64,000 nt of DNA, taken from contig JAHDEL010000007.1 in assembly GCA_020628855.1 (NCBI GenBank), positions 58,783-122,782 of the forward strand. The letters run 5' to 3'. Both the position numbers and the translations under genes were made by a program. The first letter of the stretch is position 1. Each line of letters opens with the position of its first letter. Under the pieces are notes generated by a model that worked only from the letters and a program-made list of their open reading frames with translations, searched no databases and had not been told where the DNA came from. Shown here one piece after another: positions 43,669 to 51,776 of this stretch. The DNA comes from Saprospiraceae bacterium (GTDB lineage Bacteria > Bacteroidota > Bacteroidia > Chitinophagales > Saprospiraceae).

Positions 43669-45444
43669 TTGACAGAAACACAGTTTATAGAAGAAAACAA
43701 GTCGAGTTGGGAGGAGCTTGAAAAGTTGCTCGAATCCAAGACTCACGATCCTGATAGATTACAGACTCTGTTTACTAAAGTTTCTGGAGATCTCGCTTAT
43801 GCAACTACCTTTTTCCCAAATAGATCAGTAAGAGTCTATCTTAACATGCTTACTCAAAGAGTCTTTGATTCGATGAGTACGAAGAAAGCGCAATTCAGTC
43901 TACAATCTATCAAGAATTTTTTCATAACGACCCTTCCACTGGAGTTGTACAGAAGTAGGAAAGCACTCTTAATATCCTTGGCATTTTTCTCTACAATGAT
44001 GATCATCGGAGCAGTGTCCACTGCTTATCACGAAGATTTTGCAAGTATCATTTTAGGAGATGGATACATTGCCATGACAGAAGAGAACATAGCTAATGGT
44101 GACCCAATGGCTGTCTATAAGGATAGGTATAAGACTGATATGTTTCTTGCTATAACTGTAAATAATGTTAGAGTATCCTTCATGACCTATATTCTTGGAA
44201 TATTCGGATCTCTAGGTACCATTATCATTCTGATGTATAATGGAATTATGGTGGGGACATTTCAATATTTCTTCTACCAGAAGGGCTTGTTTTTGACTTC
44301 TTTTTTGACGATTTGGATACATGGTACAATAGAAATTTCAGCTATTGTCATTGCTGGAGCGGCAGGTTTGATCTTAGGTAGTGGACTACTATTTCCCAAG
44401 ACATATTCAAGGTTAGTCTCTTTGCAAGTATCAGCAATTCGATCTTTAAAGATTCTAATTAGTACAATCCCTCTCTTTGTCATTGCGGGCTTTTTAGAAG
44501 GTTTTGTCACACGGCACACCGAATTTCCGGATGTGTTGCAATGGTTCATTATACTTGCGTCCCTGAGTTTTATCTTATTTATCTATTGGATCTATCCACA
44601 ACGCGTAGCATCTAAGTTAGACTTGAGTCCTGACTACTATGATACTGATAGACTACCCCCCAAGCGTGAACTTAAAGCTATAAGCAATCACAATTTTTTG
44701 TCAATTTTCATTTTGGCTACTTCTGGGTTTTCTGCGTTTGTTAGCAACTATTTTAGATCATTACTTATGCCGCTGATTCTAGTAAGTGGGGGGGCGGTAT
44801 ATTGTCTCATCAGATTTGTAGCTGGTGAAGATTTGGATGAATGGACATTCGTATTTGATTTGATCCTCCTGATATCTGCTATTTATTACACTTTCCGAAT
44901 TGTAACAGCTATTTATAAGAATGAGAGGTATGAAGAGGTATTGAATACTGCAAATCCACGATTATTGTTCGTGATCTCAGCAATTGTATGTTTGGTGTTC
45001 TTTGGTTTAATTAGTATCCCTCAGTCATGGGAACTCCTTGTTTTCCTTCTCCTACCAGCGAGTGCAGTATTTGCATTGCTGTTTAATATTGGAGATAGAC
45101 CTGACTTAATAAGTCATTTTACAGCATTACGCAAGCACTATGCATATTATGCAAGGACATTATTAATGACAATTGTGCTTATAGGACTCTTTGCTTTATT
45201 GCAACTCGTCTTTTCAAATAGCTTATTTCATTTTTTCATGCAGTTCTTGACACTGCATGATGGTTTATCAAACACTACACAAAGTGCGGCATTTTTCGAA
45301 GCATTGTTTACTTTGATTACTTATCTCATTGCATTACCTTATTTTATTTATCTCGTACTCTATATGACTATTGCACTCCGCTGCTACGGTGATGGTTATG
45401 ATATTGATCTTCAGCTTAAAACATTCGGAGATAATGCGAAATAA
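43669..45444 (+). CDS. SpoIIM family (stage II sporulation protein M-like) membrane protein
   Basis: From TTG at 43669 the product is 591 residues. The family start LTETQFIEENKSSWEELEKLL (TETQFIEENK) matches non-sporulating Bacteroidota SpoIIM proteins. It has about ten predicted transmembrane helices; IGAVSTAYHEDF and VSFMTYILGIFGSLGT are family blocks. No ATG exists early in the frame, and an earlier TTG at 43639 lies in a hairpin loop. It heads a five-gene operon with DUF4129, DUF4350, MoxR and DUF58 genes. Confidence 0.82.
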   Translation: MTETQFIEENKSSWEELEKLLESKTHDPDRLQTLFTKVSGDLAYATTFFPNRSVRVYLNMLTQRVFDSMSTKKAQFSLQSIKNFFITTLPLELYRSRKALLISLAFFSTMMIIGAVSTAYHEDFASIILGDGYIAMTEENIANGDPMAVYKDRYKTDMFLAITVNNVRVSFMTYILGIFGSLGTIIILMYNGIMVGTFQYFFYQKGLFLTSFLTIWIHGTIEISAIVIAGAAGLILGSGLLFPKTYSRLVSLQVSAIRSLKILISTIPLFVIAGFLEGFVTRHTEFPDVLQWFIILASLSFILFIYWIYPQRVASKLDLSPDYYDTDRLPPKRELKAISNHNFLSIFILATSGFSAFVSNYFRSLLMPLILVSGGAVYCLIRFVAGEDLDEWTFVFDLILLISAIYYTFRIVTAIYKNERYEEVLNTANPRLLFVISAIVCLVFFGLISIPQSWELLVFLLLPASAVFALLFNIGDRPDLISHFTALRKHYAYYARTLLMTIVLIGLFALLQLVFSNSLFHFFMQFLTLHDGLSNTTQSAAFFEALFTLITYLIALPYFIYLVLYMTIALRCYGDGYDIDLQLKTFGDNAK

Positions 45445-46135
45445 AGTATTGATCTTATATATTGTTTTTTGCATTGTTTCCATTGGAAGAGCAGAAACGA
45501 CCTATATGGTTAGTGAGATTTGTCAGGATACAAGTGTGACAAATTCCTTGATATCTGAAGTGGAAAAGCATGCTTATGTACGAAGATTTTTACCTAAAGA
45601 AAAAGAGAAGAAGGAGGAGAGAAAGCGAAGAAAAAAGAGAAAGCATAAGGATGCATTTGACTTTGATGGTTTTGGAAATAATGGACTGGTTTCAATTCTC
45701 TTATACCTCTTGGTTTTTGCGCTGTTAGGCTTTATCATTTTCACTTTGGTGACCAATTTCCGAAAAGAAGAGGTCATAGAGCAGCGAGTTATTGACCTGG
45801 ATAATCTTGAGGATATTGCTGATCTCAATGTCAATTACGAATTAGACAAGGCTCTCAAAGAAGGAGACCTCAAACTTGCTTTTAGGATTAGATACTTGGG
45901 TGTTCTACAGTCCTTAAGTGAAGAGCAAGCGATTCGGTGGAAACTTAGAAAAACGAATTCTGTCTATGTACAGGAAATGCGCCCCCATCAATTTTATGGA
46001 GTTTTCAGAATGTTGACTAAGAACTATGATTATATCTGGTATGGCAATCGTGAAATAACAAGGGAAAAGTATGAAAGTTTAAGCCCATACTTTGACCAAT
46101 TCACTAACAAACAATCGCCTACGGATGGAGAATAG
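45434..46135 (+). CDS. DUF4129 domain membrane protein
   Basis: The 233-residue protein has an N-terminal signal-like helix, a Lys/Arg-rich stretch (EKEKKEERKRRKKRKHK), one transmembrane helix (about 90-112) and a C-terminal DUF4129 domain with AFRIRYLGVLQSL and EITREKYESL. I use the ATG at 45434, which overlaps the SpoIIM stop by 11 bases. In other bacteria DUF4129 proteins act with MoxR/DUF58 genes at the envelope. Confidence 0.8.
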   Translation: MRNKVLILYIVFCIVSIGRAETTYMVSEICQDTSVTNSLISEVEKHAYVRRFLPKEKEKKEERKRRKKRKHKDAFDFDGFGNNGLVSILLYLLVFALLGFIIFTLVTNFRKEEVIEQRVIDLDNLEDIADLNVNYELDKALKEGDLKLAFRIRYLGVLQSLSEEQAIRWKLRKTNSVYVQEMRPHQFYGVFRMLTKNYDYIWYGNREITREKYESLSPYFDQFTNKQSPTDGE

Positions 46136-47315
46136 AATATTGCTCTATATCATGGTGGGTATTGTTGCCATTTTTGCCGTATTCATTTTGACTACATTCG
46201 AATATAGAGATGTGCCAAATAACACTCGTAATGGCTATTATTCTCTCGAAAGTAAAGAACCTTCAGGTCTGTGGATGTTCACTCAATTATTACAGTCCAA
46301 TTTTCCTGACAAGATGATTGATACTGTGGGAATGGATGAACTTGGTGATCGACAGAATAGTACATTGATCGCTGTTCATCAAGATATTAGGATTAACAAA
46401 AGCAGGGACTCAATTATGGCATTTGTTGCAAACGGTAACCAAGCCATCTTGAGCTCCCACAAGTATTATTCATTTGGTCAAGACTCTGCTTCTGTGGGAC
46501 CAGATTATATACGGGATTCGACCTTTTATGATGAGTATTATCAGTCTTATGACACTCAATTTGTTATACAGTATCTGTCTCCACCTTTTCCAGAGATAAC
46601 TACAGATACATTTGTATCAGATAGGATTAAATACTTTTCACAGTATTACGGAGGTCAAGTAGTTATTAGTCTGGAGTCCGGTCAAGCTGTGTGCTCCGAA
46701 TTTGACTTTGGAAATGGTACGATTCTATTCCATACAATGCCTCAACTATTTCTGAATAAGAATATCAAGAAGGATGAAGGATTAAGACATGTTCATAAAA
46801 TGCTTTCCTTGGTTAAGCATGATACTTTGCTGGTGTATGACCCTTCCACTTATAAAATCAGTAGAGAACAAGCAGAGTCCTACCTCTCCTTTATATTCTC
46901 AGAACCAAGCTTGAAGGCTGCTTATTTTTTGACAATTGCAGGCCTTTTAGTATTCCTACTGTTCAACAGCAAGCGAGTGCAAAGGGAAATACCAATACTA
47001 CCGAAGAATAGAAATACCCTCCAAGAATATGTTAATACCTTGACTGAACTCAATTATAGCCAGAAGGATCATTCGTATATGGTGAGTATAATGGAGAAGA
47101 ATTTCTACCATCAGATGTATAAAAGCTTCTATGTAGAAGTAAAGGATGAGGACTATGTCGAAAAGCTCTCAAAAAAATCAAAAGTACCTAAGCAACAACT
47201 GGAGGTGATCATTAGGAGATTTGGTGAAGCAAAAGAACACGCTTTTTCCTCAGATCAACTTGCAGCCTTATACAATCGAATTCAAAACGTTTATTCAATA
47301 ATAGGAAATTTATAG
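46125..47315 (+). CDS. DUF4350 domain membrane protein
   Basis: The 396-residue protein has an N-terminal transmembrane helix (about 6-24), a periplasmic domain with ESKEPSGLWMFTQLL (the DUF4350-type start: S-K-x-P-x-G), and another helix at about 270-288 (AAYFLTIAGLLVFLLF), followed by a cytosolic tail. I use the ATG at 46125, overlapping the DUF4129 stop by 11 bases. Its place between DUF4129 and MoxR is conserved in this lineage. Confidence 0.8.
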   Translation: MENRILLYIMVGIVAIFAVFILTTFEYRDVPNNTRNGYYSLESKEPSGLWMFTQLLQSNFPDKMIDTVGMDELGDRQNSTLIAVHQDIRINKSRDSIMAFVANGNQAILSSHKYYSFGQDSASVGPDYIRDSTFYDEYYQSYDTQFVIQYLSPPFPEITTDTFVSDRIKYFSQYYGGQVVISLESGQAVCSEFDFGNGTILFHTMPQLFLNKNIKKDEGLRHVHKMLSLVKHDTLLVYDPSTYKISREQAESYLSFIFSEPSLKAAYFLTIAGLLVFLLFNSKRVQREIPILPKNRNTLQEYVNTLTELNYSQKDHSYMVSIMEKNFYHQMYKSFYVEVKDEDYVEKLSKKSKVPKQQLEVIIRRFGEAKEHAFSSDQLAALYNRIQNVYSIIGNL

Positions 47316-47319
47316 AAAT

Positions 47320-48309
47320 ATGGATATTCAACCATCAGAAGAACATTACGCACAACATGTTGATCTCACCGAGTTTCATGCCATAGTTGAGAATATAAAG
47401 TCTCAAGGCAGTGGATTCTTAGTTGGACAAGAAGAAGTGCTAGAACTTATGTTTGCTTGTCTGATTTGTAGAGGACATATCTTATTAGAGGGAGTGCCTG
47501 GTATTGCAAAAACATTAACTGCAAAGGTGCTTTCTAAGACTATAGATGCAAAGTTTTCTCGTATTCAATTTACACCGGATCTATTACCTTCTGACATCTT
47601 AGGTACATCGATATTCAAAATGGATACCTCGGAATTTGTCTTTGATAAAGGTCCAATATTCTCTAATGTCATACTTATAGATGAGATTAATAGAGCACCA
47701 GCAAAAACACAATCTGCACTATTCGAAGTAATGGAAGAAAGGCAAATCACAATTGATGGAAATACCTACAAAATGACTGAGCCATTTATTGTTATTGCTA
47801 CCCAAAATCCAGTTGAACAAGAAGGTACATATAGGTTGCCAGAAGCTCAACTTGATAGATTCTTAATGAAAATCAAGATAGGGTATCTTTCTCAGGATCA
47901 AGAATTGCTCATTCTACAACGATACAAAGATCAAATGCATCAGCCAGATTTGTCAATTCTGGATGCCATTATCACTCCATCGAAATTGATAGAACTCAGA
48001 GAAACAATAAATAAAATACTAATCACAGATGAGTTGATTGCCTATATTCGAGACATTGTCGTCTCTACAAGAGAGCATGGTAAAATCTATTTGGGAGCTT
48101 CGCCGAGATCGGGACTTGCATTGTTGCAATTATGCAAAGTAATAGCAGCTTATAATGGCAGAGATTTTGTAATTCCTGAGGATATTCAGAAGCTCTTACC
48201 ACATGTTCTTAATCATAGACTTATTCTGACTCCGGAAGCTGAAATGGAGAACCTCACTGCAGAGGATGTCATAGAAGATATTGTTAAAGAAGTGGAAGTG
48301 CCTAGATAG
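47320..48309 (+). CDS. MoxR family AAA+ ATPase
   Basis: The 329-residue AAA+ protein has Walker A (GVPGIAKT, a MoxR variant), Walker B (ILIDEINRAPAK), sensor-type ATQNPVEQEGTYRLPEAQLDRF and the sensor-2 GASPRSGLALL. MoxR ATPases act as chaperones for von Willebrand/DUF58 partners. The gene begins 4 bases after DUF4350 and its stop shares one base with the DUF58 start. Confidence 0.95.
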   Translation: MDIQPSEEHYAQHVDLTEFHAIVENIKSQGSGFLVGQEEVLELMFACLICRGHILLEGVPGIAKTLTAKVLSKTIDAKFSRIQFTPDLLPSDILGTSIFKMDTSEFVFDKGPIFSNVILIDEINRAPAKTQSALFEVMEERQITIDGNTYKMTEPFIVIATQNPVEQEGTYRLPEAQLDRFLMKIKIGYLSQDQELLILQRYKDQMHQPDLSILDAIITPSKLIELRETINKILITDELIAYIRDIVVSTREHGKIYLGASPRSGLALLQLCKVIAAYNGRDFVIPEDIQKLLPHVLNHRLILTPEAEMENLTAEDVIEDIVKEVEVPR

Positions 48310-49637
48310 TGGGTCGAGTCTTTTTGCATAGTAGATTTTTTGCTGTATTGGGGGGAGTAATATTACTCTTTTGCGTGAGTTTCTCTTATCCTCAACTCTA
48401 CAGGGTTGCATGGATTGCTCTTGGTGTCATGGTGATCATTGCGCTTATTGATTTTGCTCTGCTTCGTTTCGAGGTAAGTAACGTATCAATGTCAAGACAA
48501 GTACAAGATAAGCTGTCATTAGGTGATAAGCAGTACATTCATTATACCCTGCATCACAAGAACCGTCGAAATTTGCTTGGTCAATTCTATGACGAGCTAC
48601 CGCCTCAACTTCAATATAGGTCTCACTTGACCACTCTGCAACTCAGTAATGAACAAGAGGAAACTCAATACCAATTTATTCTCAGGCCTGTTGATAGAGG
48701 AAGGTATGACTTTGGGGATATGCACCTCTTACTACGTCTTGGGTTTCCTGGGCTTATTCAGTACAAAGTGACTACTCGAGCTGCTCAGACAGTGGAAGTC
48801 TATCCATCTATCATTCAGATGAAGCACTATGAGTTGATGGTCTTTGCCCAGACTGCTCACAAATTAGGTATTAGACCTGTCAGAGCCATAGGTGAGAATG
48901 ATGAGTTTGAACTTATTCGGGAATATGTATCAGGAGATAATATCAAGTCAATAAATTGGAAAGCTACGAGCCGTAATAATGTATTGATGGTTAATCAATT
49001 TCAGAATAGTAGATCTCAGCATGTGTATTTTCTAGTTGATAAAGGCAGAGCAATGAAGATGCCGTTTGATGGTTTATCACTTTTGGACCATGCTATTAAT
49101 AGTACACTTGTCTTATCTAATATCGTCCTCAGAAAATATGATAAGGCAGGTTTGATAACTTTTGCAGAGCAGATTGACTCCAGTATTAAGGCAGATAATC
49201 AATCTAATCAGTTGTATACCATATCGAAGCATTTATTTGATCAGAAGACAACTTTTAAAGAACCCAACTATCCAGCCTTACTGAATACAATAAATGGTTC
49301 TATAAAGCAGAGAAGTATCTTCTTTCTGTACACAAACTTTGAGCATGTTCAAGACTTAAAACGGCAGCTGCCATACATTCTTACCATCAATAGGAGACAC
49401 TTACTTGTTGTCATATTTTTTGAGAATACCATTTTTGAGACCATGCTCGAAGAAGACGCTAAGACTGTCAAGCAAATCTATGAGGATACTATAGTGAGAA
49501 GGAGTAGAATGGAAAAACAACTTATCCAAAAAGAACTCAGAACACTAGGCGTAGAAGTCATTCTCACCACGCCTGAGAAGCTTTCTATAGACACTATCAA
49601 TATGTATCTCAAAATCAAAGCCAAACGGATGAAGTAG
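48309..49637 (+). CDS. DUF58 domain protein (MoxR partner)
   Basis: The 442-residue protein has two N-terminal membrane helices (about 10-50), an Ig-like part with LRPVDRGRYDFGD, and the DUF58 core motif EFELIREYVSGDNIKSINWKA (shown as EYVSGDNIKSINWK) followed by a von Willebrand-A-like region (YFLVDKGRAM). The start is GTG in the overlap TAGTG with moxR. It probably binds the MoxR ATPase at the membrane; the substrate is unknown. Confidence 0.92.
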   Translation: MGRVFLHSRFFAVLGGVILLFCVSFSYPQLYRVAWIALGVMVIIALIDFALLRFEVSNVSMSRQVQDKLSLGDKQYIHYTLHHKNRRNLLGQFYDELPPQLQYRSHLTTLQLSNEQEETQYQFILRPVDRGRYDFGDMHLLLRLGFPGLIQYKVTTRAAQTVEVYPSIIQMKHYELMVFAQTAHKLGIRPVRAIGENDEFELIREYVSGDNIKSINWKATSRNNVLMVNQFQNSRSQHVYFLVDKGRAMKMPFDGLSLLDHAINSTLVLSNIVLRKYDKAGLITFAEQIDSSIKADNQSNQLYTISKHLFDQKTTFKEPNYPALLNTINGSIKQRSIFFLYTNFEHVQDLKRQLPYILTINRRHLLVVIFFENTIFETMLEEDAKTVKQIYEDTIVRRSRMEKQLIQKELRTLGVEVILTTPEKLSIDTINMYLKIKAKRMK

Positions 49638-49713
49638 GTGGTATGGGGCTTGATTCTTAATCGTAATTGGCGTATCTTATAGGTATTCATTAACTATCAA
49701 AAACTTCCACATT

Positions 49714-50163
49714 ATGATGAATGAAGCTGTTTCTACGATCATGACATCATCTCCAATCACCGTCAGTCCATCTGATTCCTTGCAGCAAGTCAAAGAAATT
49801 TTTTCTAAGTTCAAAATCCATCACATTCCAGTATGTGAAGGAAGTAAACTCGTTGGTATTTTGACCACGTATGACTTATGGAAACTTGACATAGCTTTCG
49901 AATCTTATCCAGATCATGCCGTGCAATCGGTAATGACAAATAACATAGCCGTTATTAGCCCGGAAGATAAGGTCGGAACCGCAGCTGAATTATTCTTAGA
50001 TAATAGATTCCATGCCTTGCCGGTTGTAGATGAGGAGAGAAATCTCCTAGGGATTGTAACTTCTTTTGATGTGCTCAAATATGAGTTCATTAAAGAATAC
50101 CCAAATCCAATTTTATACAAAGAAGTGTTTACAAGGGCTCCTCAAATGAGAGCTATTGCATAG
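49714..50163 (+). CDS. CBS domain pair protein
   Basis: The 149-residue Bateman module has CBS motifs at about 5-60 (VSTIMTSSPITVSPSDS) and 72-130 (VQSVMTNNIAVISPEDK). It resembles the CBS proteins of the stress region but lies apart and shows no tandem TGA-N6-TCA operator upstream. A candidate structured RNA and a terminator follow. The gene may be independently regulated. Confidence 0.88.
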   Translation: MMNEAVSTIMTSSPITVSPSDSLQQVKEIFSKFKIHHIPVCEGSKLVGILTTYDLWKLDIAFESYPDHAVQSVMTNNIAVISPEDKVGTAAELFLDNRFHALPVVDEERNLLGIVTSFDVLKYEFIKEYPNPILYKEVFTRAPQMRAIA

Positions 50164-50179
50164 TTGGAAATCATGTATG

Positions 50180-50275
50180 ATGGTCTGGTGAAAGTGTGTA
50201 AACCAGAAACACCGTGTGTTTATACATCCTGAAAATAGTAATCTCTACAAGATTAGGAAACCATACAGACCATTT
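50180..50275 (+). ncRNA. Candidate structured RNA downstream of the CBS gene
   Basis: The closing stem ATGGTCTG / CAGACCAT (50180-50187 with 50266-50273) encloses two hairpins: GTGTAAAC / GTTTATAC (50196-50203 with 50218-50225, one G-T pair) and TAATCT / AGATTA (50239-50244 with 50250-50255). This three-way-junction-like fold leads straight into a strong terminator. It may be a small RNA or a 3' UTR element. No Rfam family is recognised and no own promoter is seen. Confidence 0.35.
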
Positions 50276-50305
50276 GGGTCACCTGACAAAAGGTGACCCT
50301 TTTTA
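50276..50305. terminator. Terminator between convergent CBS and MNIO genes
   Basis: A 9-bp perfect stem GGGTCACCT / AGGTGACCC with a 6-base loop is followed by TTTTT on the plus strand. It reaches the MNIO stop codon at 50303. Confidence 0.9.
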
Positions 50306-51424
50306 TTTCCACTTTTGAGCAATAGAGTAGGCTGTATATAACATTTCATCATCCCAGCTTTCAACATTCCAATCAGTTTCCTTCAAAGTAGTATGCAATG
50401 CTTTTTTTATCTGCTGTATAGGTTGATCACTTTCTAATTGTTCGGTAATAAATTGTTGTTGAAGTAGCAATGCTTTGTCGCTCAAGGGAGTTGTCTGAAG
50501 TGCCAAGTTGGGTAAATCAAATGATTTTGTTTGAGTAGTTTTAGTAAATGCTTTAACTCTGGATTTTACGGCTTTGAAGTCTGATCTAAATTGGATTTTC
50601 GAGCTTTTTGATTTGAGTCCGGTAGGCAGCTGTTCTAAGATGACATTTTTCAGATTAGGACAATGTGGTAATGTGTAACCCAATAGCTCGAGTACTTCAG
50701 CTGGTACTTGATCATCATGTGTATCTCTCCGAATTTGGCGTTCTTTATCAAAATGTGCTTGTTGCCAACTACCACCGGATACATGGATTTCTCTCACAAG
50801 CTCTAAAGGATAGCTGTGGATTAAGGATTTTGGATCTTTTTTGAAATTGTGTGCTTGACAGTAGATATTATGTAAATCTAGAATTAGGAACCCATTTACA
50901 GGCTGGAGTAATTCACTAAGAAAACTACCTTGTTGTTCTACTTCATTAATACTGAAAGCAAAGGCAAGGTTTTCAAGGCCAACTGGACAATTTACTGCAG
51001 AGGCGATGCGCATCAATCTATCCCGACCAATGTCAAGGGTGAGCTGATTGAGTGGTATACTTAGAGGAGCTCCATCATGAAAGTTTTTGCCTGTCATGAA
51101 TCCAAAATGCTCGGTGACATGACTAAATTGGAAGTGATTATGGACTTTGTTGAGATGTTTTAGCCAATGTTCTTGTTGGACTGTCCAATCTGCCCTAAAA
51201 AGAGAAAAGAACACTCCATGACCCAGGAGCCTGTTTTCTGCTGAAAATGACTCTAGGAGTTCTACGAACCAGTCGGGAATATGCTTGTGGTTAAAGAGTG
51301 TATCAAAAGACCATTCAATGCATTCTATTTCAGCGGCCTCAAATAAGGGCAAGCAAGCTAACAGCAGATCTTTATCAAGATTTGCGGAAACACCAACTTG
51401 AATTTCGTGATTATCCCATTCCAC
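50303..51424 (-). CDS. DUF692/MNIO family enzyme with C-terminal extension
   Basis: From GTG at 51424 the product is 373 residues. A TIM-barrel MNIO core (about 8-270) carries the family's metal-site motifs in order: VTEHFGF (E105, H106), LEN (E151), DLHN (183-186), EIHVSGG (212-218) and DTHDDQVP (234-241). MNIO enzymes are multi-iron oxidases that modify Cys in peptides. About 100 C-terminal residues (275-373) are an unrecognised helical domain. The frame is open further upstream, but that lies inside the peptide gene; ATG at 51478 is an alternative. Confidence 0.85.
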   Translation of the reverse strand: MEWDNHEIQVGVSANLDKDLLLACLPLFEAAEIECIEWSFDTLFNHKHIPDWFVELLESFSAENRLLGHGVFFSLFRADWTVQQEHWLKHLNKVHNHFQFSHVTEHFGFMTGKNFHDGAPLSIPLNQLTLDIGRDRLMRIASAVNCPVGLENLAFAFSINEVEQQGSFLSELLQPVNGFLILDLHNIYCQAHNFKKDPKSLIHSYPLELVREIHVSGGSWQQAHFDKERQIRRDTHDDQVPAEVLELLGYTLPHCPNLKNVILEQLPTGLKSKSSKIQFRSDFKAVKSRVKAFTKTTQTKSFDLPNLALQTTPLSDKALLLQQQFITEQLESDQPIQQIKKALHTTLKETDWNVESWDDEMLYTAYSIAQKWK

Positions 51425-51608
51425 AAGCAGGGCAGTCTTCCCAATTGACTTCGCATGTACCGTCACCTCTTTCACCATGTTCTCCTCTGATAGTTTCGCC
51501 TTCTTCTTCAACAACAGGGATCATAAAGTCTGCTGTACAAGATGAAGCGCAAGTGCCAAGTGCAAGACCAACAGCTAAAGAAGAAAGGAGTGATTTTGAA
51601 AGTTTCAT
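51411..51608 (-). CDS. Exported Cys-rich peptide, candidate MNIO substrate (RiPP precursor)
   Basis: The 65-residue product has a signal-like helix (KSLLSSLAVGLALGTC), with Cys20 and Cys24 near its end; the helix may be a lipoprotein or general export signal. An acidic Gly-rich spacer follows, then a C-terminal core with three Cys: C52-x6-C59-x2-C62-GMG. The MNIO start overlaps its last 14 bases, so the two are translationally coupled. MNIO enzymes normally sit beside Cys-containing precursors such as methanobactin or bufferins, which supports this role. Confidence 0.7.
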   Translation of the reverse strand: MKLSKSLLSSLAVGLALGTCASSCTADFMIPVVEEEGETIRGEHGERGDGTCEVNWEDCPACGMG

Positions 51609-51776
51609 ATTGTCTAATTTACGTTAATTACCTCTAAGACGTACACTTATCAAAAATGGTTGGGTTGGATAAGAATCTTTTTTATAGAATGAGTAGAATA
51701 TCTGTTTGGTTATGAGATGTAAGGACATTGAATTAAGCTACATTTAGTACCTTGTTATCCTAATTTGAATTTCTGC

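Noticed and set aside
49638..49713. Tandem operator upstream of the 49714 CBS gene
   Set aside because: Only TGATTCTTAATC is present; spacing and right half do not fit, and no second site occurs.
51425..51514. Longer MNIO protein starting at TTG 51514
   Set aside because: It would run 104 bases into the peptide gene, and the residues before the barrel show no family match; GTG 51424 gives the usual coupled overlap.
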